Below, piece after piece: positions 35,853 to 45,220 of a DNA stretch of 64,000 bases. This DNA is from an uncultured Verrucomicrobiota bacterium (GTDB taxonomy: Bacteria > Verrucomicrobiota > Verrucomicrobiia > Limisphaerales > UBA9464), in contig CAIVQB010000001.1 in NCBI GenBank assembly GCA_903907925.1, positions 34,757 through 98,756 on the forward strand, given 5' to 3'. Positions within the stretch are counted from its first letter, which is position 1, and every line of letters starts with the position of its first letter. Position numbers and translations under genes: made by a program. The notes under the pieces were generated by a model, which did no database searches, was not told the DNA's origin, and saw only the letters and a program-made list of their open reading frames with translations.

Positions 35853-38800
35853 TCACCACGCCAATCCGATCCCGGCGAGGTTCCTTCGGAGAGCCTCCGG
35901 TTCGATCAGGTCGATGCGTCCGTCCCGCCAATGGATCGCAAACCGTTTTCCGTCGTGAAGAAACCGGATGCCGGCCGCGAGCCCTGTGGTTTCTGACAGA
36001 TCGAAGCGGGTGAGGATCCGGCCGGCGGGCGAAACAATGTGAATTGTCTGGTCGCGGGAAATAACGGCATACGCGCCATCCAGCGAAAGGGCGAAGGTCG
36101 TGGTGTCGCCACCGATGGCACCGTCGAGAACGGCACGCGGCGTCCAATCGGCCGTGTTCCAAATCACACTCCGGGTCTGCCCGTTTGAGGTGAGCGCGAT
36201 GGCACCGTCCGTCGACCACGAAACATCGCTCGAGGCGCGATCCGGTAGTTCGCGGACCAGCGTTCCGTCGGCGACGCGATAGAGTGCGGGATGGAGACCG
36301 GCCGCGTTGGTTCCGAGTCCGGCCGGATTGATCAACACGAGGGAACGGTCGGGGCTGAAGGCACCACTGTACACATCGGGAACCTTCCAGCTCGAAACGG
36401 TGCGCGCGATTCCCGCGTCGACGTCGAGGACCTTCACTCCCGCGGATTCCGGATGGATCAGGAGCAGGCGGTGGCCGTCGGCGACGTGATCGGAAATCAA
36501 GTGGCCGGTTTCGGAGTTCAGGAGTTCTGCGGGTCCGAAGTGCGGGCGCCCGGCGGCGTCGAATTTCAAGGGCAGGCGGTTGATTCCCGTCAGCGTGGAA
36601 CAACGCAGCAGCGCCCGGCCGTTTTCGGTGAACGCGACGGTGGAGTATTCCCGGGTCTTTCGGTCGCCGCTGTCCAGCTCCTCAACCAGACGGCCCGATT
36701 CGGCGTCCTGAAGGATCGTGTACCGACCGTAGGCCGCCGCCAGCCAGCGTCCGTCGGGAGTGAAATCGAGACTGCAATTGTTCCAGGCGATCGGGTAGCC
36801 GGCGGAATGGGGTGACATCAGCGTCCGCAGGCCGATCGGAAGTTGCAGTTGGTAGCGGGTGGCGACGCCCATCGTCGAACTGATGACGAACGCGTCGCCG
36901 GACGAAGGGGCGACCGGCGTCGGTGAACTGACGCCACTGAGGACCAATTCCTCGGCACCGGTGGTCAGATTTTCCAATCGGACCATGGTGGCGAGGCCGG
37001 GGACGGCGACGAATTGATCGTGGCCCAGAAAGACGAGCCCCCCGACATCCGGCCCCGGCCGCACGATCCGGCGCAGCAACCGGCCGTCGAAGAGATCCAC
37101 CAGGGAGACCATTCCGTCCTGCGTTGCCACCACCAGCAGGCGGCTGTCGGAAGACCAGGCGAAACCACCGATGGAGGTGGCCATCTCGATGCGCCGCTCG
37201 ATGTCGAGACTGGGCAGCTTCAAAACCACCACCGAACGGGCGGCGGGTTCGGAAATCGTCGCCGCCGCAACCCGGGTTCCGTCCGGTGACACCCGCACGA
37301 TGTTGAACCGATGCGGCCAGGTCAGACGCGCCTGCTCCACGCCGTCGGGAATCCGATGGAGGCTCATGCCGCCCCCGGGCGCTCCGATCGCGAGCAGGGA
37401 CCCGTCGAGGTTGAAATCATAATCGTCGTTGAATGCACCACCGGGCTGATCCGGCCTGGGGGGTGGATTGTGGGACAGGGTCAGTTCCGCCGTGCCGTCC
37501 CCGACCCGCCAGACCCGCACGGTGTTGTCGGAATACCGGGCGACGACGTGGCGACTGTCCGGGGAGAACCGGAGGGCGCTGACAGCTTGGATCCCGGGCG
37601 GGGTGGCGATGGTGGTCCGGCCGGTGGAGCTGCCCCAGGACCGGAGCGGTGAGGGAACCTCGGAGAATCCATCGACTCCCTTGTATTGAAGCGCGGCCAT
37701 CCGTCCCGAAGAATCGAAAGGGATTCCCACCGGACTGCCGGGATTGAGATTCCAGCGCTCGACCTCCCGCACGTCGGTCAACAGCAGGGCCGCCACTGCT
37801 TCATCCCGCAAATCTTCGCCGGGCCGGATCTGGACCGCTTCCGCAAGGGCTTCCAACGCCTGGGTGCGGCGTCCGGGTACCGAGGTCCGGCGGATGGCCC
37901 GGGCTTGGGCGACGCGGGCCTCGCGCAGGCGTTCCCGACCGGCGGCCTGGGCAGCGCGGGCCTTCGAGGCTGAGTCTTCAGCCAGCGATCGGGCGCGTCC
38001 GATCCAGAACGAAGCCACCGTCGATCCGACCGCCAGCGTCATCACCAACAACCACACCGTCGCCAGTGCCGGACGCCGGTGGCACCAGCGTAGAAACCGG
38101 TCCGGCGCCGACAACGGACGCGCCAGGATCGGCTCGCCGTCGCGGAAACGTTCGAGGTCGCAGACCAGTGCGGCTGCCGTCGCATACCGGCGCAGGGGAT
38201 CGCGCTCGAGGCATTTCAGACAGATCGTTTCCAGATCCCGCGGAACTTCCGGATTCAACATCCGCGGCGAAACCGGTTCCTCGGAAAGCACCTGCCGCAG
38301 GGTTTCCTGCAATGAACCGGCGGCAAAGGGTGCCCGGGCGGTCAGCATGAAATAGAGGACGGCACCCAGGGAATAGACGTCGGAAGCCTGGGTTACCGCG
38401 CCGCACCGAGGATCGGCCTGTTCAGGAGGCAGGTAACCCGGCGTTCCCAGCACCTGCCCGGTGAGGGTGAGATCGGAGTGTTCGGTGAGGTCCCGGGCCA
38501 GACCGAAATCGGTGACCCGGGGTTGGTCGTCGGGGTCGATCAGGATGTTGGAAGGCTTGAGATCCCGGTGCAGGATTCCGTGGTCGTGCGCGTGTTGAAC
38601 GGCTTCGGCGACCTTTCGGAGCAGGTCGGCCGCGGCACCCGGCCGGAGCGGTTTCCCGTCGAGTTCGCGGGCCAGATTGCGGCCTTCGACGAACTCCATC
38701 GAGAAGTAGCGGATCCCCTCGTGGCAACCGACCTCATGGATCGAAACGATTCCGGGATGACGCAGTCGGGCGGTGGCCTCCGCCTCCGCTTGGAATCGTC

Positions 38801-39110
38801 GGATCCCCTCCGCACTGGCGAACTCGCCGGAGGACATGACCTTGACGGCGACGATGCGGCCGAGGCTGCGCTGGCGGGCGCGATAGACGACACCCATTCC
38901 TCCCCGGGCGACTTCGTGCAGCAGGTCATAGTCACCGAAGGACTGCGGTCCGGAGGATATTCCGGTTGGGTTCAAACCTTCGACGGCTTCGAATCCAATG
39001 TCCGGCGCGTCACCTTCGGAAGTCAGGCCTTCGACAATGAGGCATCGACCGCACAGACCCTCGAGGCCGGGTTCCACAAGGCTGATGCCGCATTTTTCGC
39101 AGGTGTCCAT
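35853..39110 (-). CDS. Serine/threonine protein kinase with WD40-like sensor region
   Basis: A 1085-residue membrane kinase. Residues 4-23 form a CxxC-x12-CxxC zinc ribbon. The Hanks kinase domain (about 61-320) has the glycine loop VARGGMGVVY, ATP lysine Lys90, catalytic HRDLKPSN (Asp183) and DFGLAR (Asp201), so it should be active. A transmembrane helix near ATVWLLVMTLAVGSTVASFW (about 345-365) precedes about 600 residues of WD40/PQQ-propeller-like repeats on the outer side. It is preceded on the same strand by an ECF sigma factor 80 bp upstream, the common PVC pairing in which the kinase and the sigma factor form one signalling unit. Confidence 0.94.
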   Translation of the reverse strand: MDTCEKCGISLVEPGLEGLCGRCLIVEGLTSEGDAPDIGFEAVEGLNPTGISSGPQSFGDYDLLHEVARGGMGVVYRARQRSLGRIVAVKVMSSGEFASAEGIRRFQAEAEATARLRHPGIVSIHEVGCHEGIRYFSMEFVEGRNLARELDGKPLRPGAAADLLRKVAEAVQHAHDHGILHRDLKPSNILIDPDDQPRVTDFGLARDLTEHSDLTLTGQVLGTPGYLPPEQADPRCGAVTQASDVYSLGAVLYFMLTARAPFAAGSLQETLRQVLSEEPVSPRMLNPEVPRDLETICLKCLERDPLRRYATAAALVCDLERFRDGEPILARPLSAPDRFLRWCHRRPALATVWLLVMTLAVGSTVASFWIGRARSLAEDSASKARAAQAAGRERLREARVAQARAIRRTSVPGRRTQALEALAEAVQIRPGEDLRDEAVAALLLTDVREVERWNLNPGSPVGIPFDSSGRMAALQYKGVDGFSEVPSPLRSWGSSTGRTTIATPPGIQAVSALRFSPDSRHVVARYSDNTVRVWRVGDGTAELTLSHNPPPRPDQPGGAFNDDYDFNLDGSLLAIGAPGGGMSLHRIPDGVEQARLTWPHRFNIVRVSPDGTRVAAATISEPAARSVVVLKLPSLDIERRIEMATSIGGFAWSSDSRLLVVATQDGMVSLVDLFDGRLLRRIVRPGPDVGGLVFLGHDQFVAVPGLATMVRLENLTTGAEELVLSGVSSPTPVAPSSGDAFVISSTMGVATRYQLQLPIGLRTLMSPHSAGYPIAWNNCSLDFTPDGRWLAAAYGRYTILQDAESGRLVEELDSGDRKTREYSTVAFTENGRALLRCSTLTGINRLPLKFDAAGRPHFGPAELLNSETGHLISDHVADGHRLLLIHPESAGVKVLDVDAGIARTVSSWKVPDVYSGAFSPDRSLVLINPAGLGTNAAGLHPALYRVADGTLVRELPDRASSDVSWSTDGAIALTSNGQTRSVIWNTADWTPRAVLDGAIGGDTTTFALSLDGAYAVISRDQTIHIVSPAGRILTRFDLSETTGLAAGIRFLHDGKRFAIHWRDGRIDLIEPEALRRNLAGIGLAW

Positions 39111-39190
39111 GCACAGTGTGGCACCGGCTTATCGAAGGCGCGGTGCCGTACGCAGGAGATGGTAGGACAAAAACCGCCCGGGGTAACCGA

Positions 39191-39976
39191 TCAACGTGCG
39201 AAGACCTCAAGCAGGTAGCGCAATTCCGCCTCGACTTCACCGCCGTGTTCGACCGTTTGCGCCACTTCCCGGTGGAGGAGATGACGGAACCGCTGGCGAA
39301 GGCGGTGGACGGCGACCTTGACCGCGCCTTCGTTGATTCCGAGACGTGTCGCCATGTCGGCGTAGGACAATTCCGCCTGTCGACCCCAGAGAAACTGCTG
39401 CAATTGGCGGTAGACGTCGCTCCGGCCGGTGGCGGCGTAGTCGGCCTGGAGTTGATGCAGGACTCGTTCCAGCAAGGCCTCGGCCCAGCGGCGTTCGTAA
39501 AGGTGGTCCGGCGAAAGCGTGTCGCGGAGCCCGGCGGCGTAGCGGAGTTCGGCGTCTTCGACGGAGAGCGGTTGGAGGGCGTTGGGGCCACCGCGTTTGA
39601 TCCGGGTCGATCGTCGCCAATCCTCATTGAGGAAGTGTTTCAGGCAGGTCAGCAGAAAGCTCCGGAACCGTCCGCGCTCGCGATCCGCGCGGGCGAAATA
39701 GCCGTGTTCCAGAAATCGGGCAAAGAATTCCTGGGTGAGATCCTGGGCGTCCTCCGGGGAGCGGCCCTGGCGGCGGACAAAGGCGAAGATCGGAAACCAG
39801 TAGACCGAGCAGAGCCGTTCCAATGCCCCGCGGGAGACGCTCTCCGAAACCGCGCCCGCGGACAGGATGATGCTCCATTGGGTGGTCTTGAACGCGTCGG
39901 CTGATCCCGCGCCGCCCGGCGTGGGGGTCGGATCGTGCAATTCCGGCGGCGGAAACGGTGTGGGGTTCGAATTCAT
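39191..39976 (-). CDS. ECF-family RNA polymerase sigma factor
   Basis: A 261-residue sigma-70-like factor. Region 2 spans about residues 25-115 with LERLCSVYWFPIFAFVRRQG, DAQDLTQEFFARFLE and FRSFLLTCLKHFLNEDWR; region 4 near residues 175-245 has YADMATRLGINEGAVKVAVH as the helix-turn-helix. The short proline-rich start (PPPELHDPTPTP) and the C-terminal tail of about 15 residues are features of PVC ECF factors linked to Ser/Thr kinases. No anti-sigma gene is present; the kinase downstream may control activity by phosphorylation. Confidence 0.93.
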   Translation of the reverse strand: MNSNPTPFPPPELHDPTPTPGGAGSADAFKTTQWSIILSAGAVSESVSRGALERLCSVYWFPIFAFVRRQGRSPEDAQDLTQEFFARFLEHGYFARADRERGRFRSFLLTCLKHFLNEDWRRSTRIKRGGPNALQPLSVEDAELRYAAGLRDTLSPDHLYERRWAEALLERVLHQLQADYAATGRSDVYRQLQQFLWGRQAELSYADMATRLGINEGAVKVAVHRLRQRFRHLLHREVAQTVEHGGEVEAELRYLLEVFAR

Positions 39977-39997
39977 CCGGTCGCGGGGGATGGGAAT

Positions 39998-40930
39998 TCA
40001 GGGCAACGGACTGGCGCGGATTCCCAGGAGTCCCCCAATCGGGCGTTCGAACCCGGTGAGGAAGGGGTGACACGGGCGGTTGAGAACGGTGGCACCAAAC
40101 CAGCGCCCCTGGCGGACGAGGGTTACCACGCTGCCGCCGTCGAAGTTGATGGCGTCACTGGCTCCGAGTTCCTTCAGGAGCCGCGCACTGTCGGACGGAC
40201 TCGCTCCCTCGGACCAACCGAGTTGACGCCCATCGACCATCAGCCAGTAGAGGTAACGTCCGTCGGCGCTGATCCCGGCCGCACTGGAGGCCTCGGGTGG
40301 TAGAAATTCCGCCCGATCGATTCCGTCACGAAGGATGATGAGATTGCCACCCATGGCATTCCAGGCGTCGCGGGTGTTGCCGCCGGCGGGGACCACCCGG
40401 GCCTCGTTTTTCGCGGTGATGAGGAGGGAGTCGAGATTGCTGACCGCCTCCGAGTATCGGTCGCCCTCGGACACCGAGAGTCCCATGATGTCCACCGGTT
40501 GCCCGGGCCATTTCACAAACGGATAGAACGCGCTGGAGCTGACCGCGATCTGGAGGTGGTGTTGCCGGAGGAAACGGCTCGGAAACTGGCTGTCGGTATC
40601 GAGATCCCGGCTGCCGTTCGACGGTTTGGCAAGGAAGCTCACGCCGGGATTCTTGAGATCCACCCGGATGGCGTGGCATTTCATCGGACGGGGCAGGCTG
40701 AAGTTGGCCCGGGCGTAGTCGACGCCGCTATAAATCGGTTCCCAAGGAGCGAAGCCAGCGTCGGCTGCCGGCCATTTCTCCAGAAACCGGGGCGTCGGAA
40801 TGGAGGGAATCGTCCAGAGAACGGCCGCAATCAGAAGGACCGCGATCAGCACGCGACTCCGCCGCCGACGCGTCGCCCGGGCCGAAAGGCCGTTGCGTCG
40901 CTTGCGTCGAACGATGCGGAGGACACCCAT
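39998..40930 (-). CDS. Phosphodiester glycosidase (NAGPA-like) family protein
   Basis: A 310-residue protein with a basic N-terminus and one membrane anchor (VLIAVLLIAAVLWTI, residues about 27-41), then a NAGPA domain: MKCHAIRVDLKNPGVSFLA, MGLSVSEGDRYSE, AWNAMGGNLIIL, YLYWLMVDGRQLGWSEGAS and the typical SDAINFDGGSVVTLV. Members cleave the phosphodiester link between sugar and phosphate, as in GlcNAc-1-phosphodiester removal, so envelope glycan trimming is the likely role. 11 bp downstream of hisC on the same strand; a functional link is not obvious. Confidence 0.87.
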   Translation of the reverse strand: MGVLRIVRRKRRNGLSARATRRRRSRVLIAVLLIAAVLWTIPSIPTPRFLEKWPAADAGFAPWEPIYSGVDYARANFSLPRPMKCHAIRVDLKNPGVSFLAKPSNGSRDLDTDSQFPSRFLRQHHLQIAVSSSAFYPFVKWPGQPVDIMGLSVSEGDRYSEAVSNLDSLLITAKNEARVVPAGGNTRDAWNAMGGNLIILRDGIDRAEFLPPEASSAAGISADGRYLYWLMVDGRQLGWSEGASPSDSARLLKELGASDAINFDGGSVVTLVRQGRWFGATVLNRPCHPFLTGFERPIGGLLGIRASPLP

Positions 40931-40941
40931 GGTGACGGGGT

Positions 40942-42057
40942 TCAGCGGCGCGGACGTTTCCGAAGGATCGCGCCGACCGCGCTGAGCAGGCGGTCGGTTT
41001 CAGCGTCAGTTCCGATGGTGATGCGGAGCCGGTCAGAAATTCCGGGCGTGGAAAACCAACGGACCAGGATGCGGCGCTCGCGGAGCGCCTGAAGCCATTC
41101 GCGCGCTTCGGGTCCCGGCGGTTTCACCAGGATGAAATTGGTCTGGCTGGGAATCACCGAGAACCCGAGGTCGGTGAGCGCCCCGGTCAATCGCTCGCGC
41201 GTGGCGATGATCTTTCGGAAATTCGCCCGGTAATACGGCAGGTCCTGCAACGTCGCGAGCGCGGCCACCTGCCCGAGACCGTTGACATTGTAGCTGTCCC
41301 GAATCCGGTCCAACGCTCCGATCAGATCCGCCGGACCCACGCAGTATCCGACGCGCTGGAAACACAGCGAATAGGCCTTGGAAAAGGTTCGGAACACCAG
41401 CACATGCGGATGGCGCAGCGCGAGTTCAAGGGCGTTTTCGCGGGCGAAATCGACGTAAGCCTCATCGAGCACCACCACGCCCCGGGTGGCAGCACATAAT
41501 TCCTCCAACTCCGCGGTGGCGAATCCCCGGCCGCCGGGTGCGTTGGGCGTGGTCACCAGGCTCAACGCGGCACCGGCGTCCCATCGCTTTTCGCGACCGC
41601 GGCCGGTGACCCGGGGGAGGTGAAATTCGGGAGCCAGCGGGACCGGGTTGACCCGTGCGCCATGGATCGCCGCCAGGACCGGGTAGAGCGAATAGCTCGG
41701 GTCGAAATACTGAACCGTCGCCGCCGAAAGCGTCTTGGAGCCGGCTTCCGGTTCGACAAAAGCGCGCACCGCCAGGGCTAGCAATTCATCAGAACCATTT
41801 CCGATCAGGATGTGTTCGGGACGACAGCCATGGAGCCGGGCCAGGCGTTCGCGCAGGAGCTGCGAAGTGGGATTCGGATAGCGACGCAGACGATCATCGA
41901 CCGCTGCGCGGGTCGCTGCGAGGACTCGTTCCGAGGGTGGATACGGATTCTCGTTGGTGTTCAGTTTGATCAGGCCGCGGATCCGGGGTTGTTCACCCGG
42001 GACATAGGCGTGCAACGCTTGGACCAGCGGACGGATGAGCGGGCGCGGTTTCGGCAT
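40942..42057 (-). CDS. hisC: Histidinol-phosphate aminotransferase HisC
   Basis: A 371-residue fold-type I PLP enzyme of histidine synthesis. It shows KLNTNENPYPPS at the substrate site, GNGSDELLALAVRAF, TPNAPGGRG, VVVLDEAYVDFA and the Schiff-base lysine Lys227 in RTFSKAYSLCFQRVGYCVG. Located 18 bp behind hisD on the same strand, so the two form a hisDC unit. Length is normal; the phosphatase and other his genes are absent from the window. Confidence 0.94.
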   Translation of the reverse strand: MPKPRPLIRPLVQALHAYVPGEQPRIRGLIKLNTNENPYPPSERVLAATRAAVDDRLRRYPNPTSQLLRERLARLHGCRPEHILIGNGSDELLALAVRAFVEPEAGSKTLSAATVQYFDPSYSLYPVLAAIHGARVNPVPLAPEFHLPRVTGRGREKRWDAGAALSLVTTPNAPGGRGFATAELEELCAATRGVVVLDEAYVDFARENALELALRHPHVLVFRTFSKAYSLCFQRVGYCVGPADLIGALDRIRDSYNVNGLGQVAALATLQDLPYYRANFRKIIATRERLTGALTDLGFSVIPSQTNFILVKPPGPEAREWLQALRERRILVRWFSTPGISDRLRITIGTDAETDRLLSAVGAILRKRPRR

Positions 42058-42075
42058 GATCCGGAGGGAATGGGG

Positions 42076-43371
42076 TCAGGCGTCGACGCGAATGGCGGCT
42101 GAGCGTCCGTGGGCGTCCAGTCCTTCGAGATCGGCAAAGGTGCGCACCGACTTGAGCGCTTTCTTCAACGACGCCTTGCCGTATTGGGTGACGCTGGTGC
42201 GCCGTTGAAACTGGTCGACGGTCAGCCCGGAGAAACTCGCGCCCGCTCCGCCGGTGGGGAGGGTGTGACTGGGACCGGCAACATAATCGCCGAGGACGGT
42301 CGGGGAATAATTGCCGAGAAAAATGGCCCCGGCGGTCAGGATCCGTTCAGAAAGACCGGAGGGATTCCGGGTCATGATTTCGCAGTGTTCCGGTGCCAGG
42401 CGGTTGACCAGATCAATCCCTTCGTCGAGGGATTTCACCTGGATCAACCAGCCGTTGGCCGTCAGGGCTTTTTCGATGAATTCGCGGCGTGCCAGCTTGG
42501 GGAGTTGGCGCCGGATTTCGCGTTCTACCGACCGGATCAACGTGGCGGAAGGGGTGACCAACCAGACCCGTTCGTGCCCGGACCCGTGCTCGGCCTGGGC
42601 AAGAAGATCAGCGGCGATGAAGCGTGGTTCGGCGGTGTCATCGGCCAGCACCAGGACCTCGCTCGGCCCGGGAAGCAGATCGATGGCGACGTGACCGAAG
42701 AGCAGGCGCTTGGCGGCGACCACATAGGCGTTGCCGGGTCCAAAGACCTTTTGGACCTGCCGAACGGTCGAGGTGCCGAAGGCCATGGCCGCCACCGCTT
42801 GTGAGCCGCCGATGCGGTAGATCTCCGTGGCTCCGGCCGATCCGGCGGCGTACAGCAGGGCTGGATTGATGGAGCCATCCTTTCCCGGCGGGGTGCAGAC
42901 CACGATTTCCGGACAACCGGCCACCCGGGCCAGGGTGATGGTCATCAACGCCGTCGAGACCAGCGGTGCGGTGCCGCCGGGGATGTAAATGCCGACCCGG
43001 GTGAAGGGATCGAATTTTTCGGCGACGGTGGCACCGTGGGAATTGGTGCAGCTCCAGCCGCGCCGTCGCGAACGCCGGGCGAAGGCGGCGATGTTCGCCT
43101 GCGCCTCGGCGACGGCTGCGCGCAACGGCGCATCAGCCTTCAATGCGGCCGCCATTCGATCCGCGGCGGTGACCCCCATCTGTTCCGCGGTGAGCGTCGC
43201 TCCGTCGAAACGCCGGGTGAACTCCAGCAGGGCGGCATCGCCGTCGCGGCGGACTGATTCGATGATCGACCGGGTGCGCTCCTCGATCACCGGATCGAAC
43301 AGGGACGATGCCGCCGCGGCACGGTTCAATTGTTCCCGGTAATCGACGTCGGAATGGCGGACAAGGTGCAT
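42076..43371 (-). CDS. hisD: Histidinol dehydrogenase HisD
   Basis: A 431-residue zinc enzyme that oxidises histidinol to histidine with two NAD. Landmarks are VGIYIPGGTAPLVSTALM, GATEIYRIGGSQAVAAMAFG, IDLLPGPSEVLVLADDTAE, the catalytic E/H area LLAQAEHGSG, LAPEHCEI and YVAGPSHTLPTGGAGASFSG at the C-terminal zinc site. First gene of hisDC. The start ATG giving MHLVRHSDVDYREQLNRAAA is normal. Its upstream gap of about 250 bp precedes a divergent exported protein gene. Confidence 0.95.
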   Translation of the reverse strand: MHLVRHSDVDYREQLNRAAAASSLFDPVIEERTRSIIESVRRDGDAALLEFTRRFDGATLTAEQMGVTAADRMAAALKADAPLRAAVAEAQANIAAFARRSRRRGWSCTNSHGATVAEKFDPFTRVGIYIPGGTAPLVSTALMTITLARVAGCPEIVVCTPPGKDGSINPALLYAAGSAGATEIYRIGGSQAVAAMAFGTSTVRQVQKVFGPGNAYVVAAKRLLFGHVAIDLLPGPSEVLVLADDTAEPRFIAADLLAQAEHGSGHERVWLVTPSATLIRSVEREIRRQLPKLARREFIEKALTANGWLIQVKSLDEGIDLVNRLAPEHCEIMTRNPSGLSERILTAGAIFLGNYSPTVLGDYVAGPSHTLPTGGAGASFSGLTVDQFQRRTSVTQYGKASLKKALKSVRTFADLEGLDAHGRSAAIRVDA

Positions 43372-43621
43372 TGGACCGGCAGGTTAGGGAGAGGCCGCCG
43401 GAAGTCAAAACGGAGCGCATCCCGGAAACGGTGGCGTCGGGAGTGCCGTCGGGTGGTTGAGGGTCGCAACGTTTTTTGGAACCGTTTGGCATCCGGGCGG
43501 TCTTCGGCAAGAGTGTGTGGGCGGTGGGGCGAAAGAATCAGCAGCCGTCGCCGTTCCCACCCGACAGTGGCGCAATGCCGGGGGCTTGCCCGCCGCTGCC
43601 AATAAAGACACCTTCCAACAT

Positions 43622-44914
43622 ATGCCGTCCTCCATCGCGGATCATGGATTGAATCGTTGCTGCGCCGGTTCGGTTCGGCAGTACGTCGCAAGGCACTCCG
43701 CGGGTCGTTTGTCGGCGGTAATCCTGTCGCTGCTGTTGCAGGCGACGCCGTTGATGCGGCTGGCGGTGGGCGGTGGAGCGGCTGCAATGTCGCCGGTGGC
43801 CATTTTGGTCCGCTGGCTGGCGGGTGCGGCGGCGGTGTGCGGATCCATGCACGCTGTATCCGGTGCCACTGGCGTGACCCTCACCCAGGGCGGCAAGGCG
43901 GTCCAGGCGCCGCAAGGCACCAATGGAATCGCCTTCCTGGGCACCCGGGTGACGATTCGCAGCGATCAATTTGGAACGGCGCAGTCGTATCAGTTGGACG
44001 GTCTCCCACCCGGTTTGAAGGCCAGCGCCCAAGGCGTGGTGACAGGGATTCCAACCGCCTCCGGTGAGTTTCCGGTGAGCGTCACCGGCTTTCAGTTCAG
44101 CAATGGTGGCGGGTTCGCATCCTTTGGCGATTATACCGTGGTGATTGTCGATGGGGTGCCGGTGGTGACCCCGCCACAGGTGGACGCACCGCCACTGGCC
44201 CAATCGGGAGATCTCAACGGCACGGTCACGCTGAGTGTCGGCGCCTCGGGCACGGATTTGCAGTATCAATGGATCAAGGATGACAACGATATTCTCGGAA
44301 GGACCGCGTCGTCATTGGTCCTCACGCCGCTTCAACCGTCCGATGGCGGATTGTACAAGGTCCGGATCTTCAACAGCGCGGGCTCGATCACTACAACGGC
44401 GGTGCGGGTGTCGGTGATCGTCCCGCCGCCGGCGGTGAGTCCGCTGCCGCTCGCCGTTTCCCTTTACGAAGGCGAACCGCTTCGGGTCCAAGCCCAGGCC
44501 ACCGGATTCGGCGTTCTCACCTTCCAATGGGGCTTGAATGGTCTCCCGCTGGTGGGATTCACGAGCCCGGTGCTGCTGCGCGACCCGGTTGAAGCCGGAT
44601 TCGCTGGAGTCTATTCGGTGGCTGTGACCGATGGGGTTGGGACGACGACTCCAGGCGGACCGATCCAGGTGACGGTGGTTCCTGCGCCGGTCCTGCGCTG
44701 GGTGAATGGAAGTCCCGGGGCTGGACCCTCCCTCGAGGGCGATACCATTCCCGGAAGGCAGTATGGTTTGGAAACCACGGTTTCACTTAGTTCCCCGGCC
44801 TGGACGGAGGTTTCCGTTCGGACGGCTGCTGCGACCGTCACCCGCTTTGATGGGGCGACAACGGCCGGCGGCGAACAGTTTTGGAGGTTACACGCCAAGC
44901 CGTTGGTCCAGTGA
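43622..44914 (+). CDS. Exported protein with immunoglobulin-like domains
   Basis: A 430-residue protein starting at ATG 43622; its N-terminus is long and hydrophobic with a likely signal near LAGAAAVCGSMHAVSGATG, so a later start (for example at ATG 43748 or 43790) is possible. It contains a putative-Ig fold near GLPPGLKASAQGVVTG and two Ig-like domains with the typical YQW...YKVRIFNSAGS and FQW...GVYSVAVTDGVG patterns. No catalytic motif or PEP-CTERM tail. Probable surface or matrix protein. No SD motif is clear. Confidence 0.75.
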   Translation: MPSSIADHGLNRCCAGSVRQYVARHSAGRLSAVILSLLLQATPLMRLAVGGGAAAMSPVAILVRWLAGAAAVCGSMHAVSGATGVTLTQGGKAVQAPQGTNGIAFLGTRVTIRSDQFGTAQSYQLDGLPPGLKASAQGVVTGIPTASGEFPVSVTGFQFSNGGGFASFGDYTVVIVDGVPVVTPPQVDAPPLAQSGDLNGTVTLSVGASGTDLQYQWIKDDNDILGRTASSLVLTPLQPSDGGLYKVRIFNSAGSITTTAVRVSVIVPPPAVSPLPLAVSLYEGEPLRVQAQATGFGVLTFQWGLNGLPLVGFTSPVLLRDPVEAGFAGVYSVAVTDGVGTTTPGGPIQVTVVPAPVLRWVNGSPGAGPSLEGDTIPGRQYGLETTVSLSSPAWTEVSVRTAAATVTRFDGATTAGGEQFWRLHAKPLVQ

Positions 44915-45220
44915 CCGGATCGTTCGTCCTCGGTGAGGTGCCTGCATTCCTCTGCCTGGGCGGGCAGGAATCGAACGGTCGCCTGCGGTTCGTGAATTCA
45001 TTTTCAGAGGCGTTGAAACACGGCAGGCATGCGTTCGAGTGCCGTCTGAAAGGCGTAACTCCTTCCAAGCGACGGCGTGATGAAGCTCCTCCAGGTTGTG
45101 ACCGGATTCATTTTAGGAATTTATGCTCTTGACCATCCGTCGAATCTTTCGTTAGATCGCCCCATGCAAAGGCCCAGTAGGGCAGCGGCAATTTTGTTTT
45201 AACCCACAAACGAGAAAATC
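44915..45220. other. Intergenic region upstream of the PEP-CTERM gene
   Basis: No convincing gene. Local GC falls towards the right end and the run of about 55 bases before the ATG is A/T-richer than the surroundings. It carries a plausible promoter (separate entry) and no obvious riboswitch or repeat. Some short frames on both strands lack family resemblance. Confidence 0.5.
45129..45157 (+). promoter_or_regulatory. Putative sigma-70-like promoter of the PEP-CTERM gene
   Basis: TTGACC (45129-45134) and TTAGAT (45152-45157) are separated by exactly 17 bases. This would start transcription near 45164, giving a leader of about 57 bases that ends AACGAGAAAATC before the ATG. The match is good for the -35 box but modest for the -10 box. 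Confidence 0.45.
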
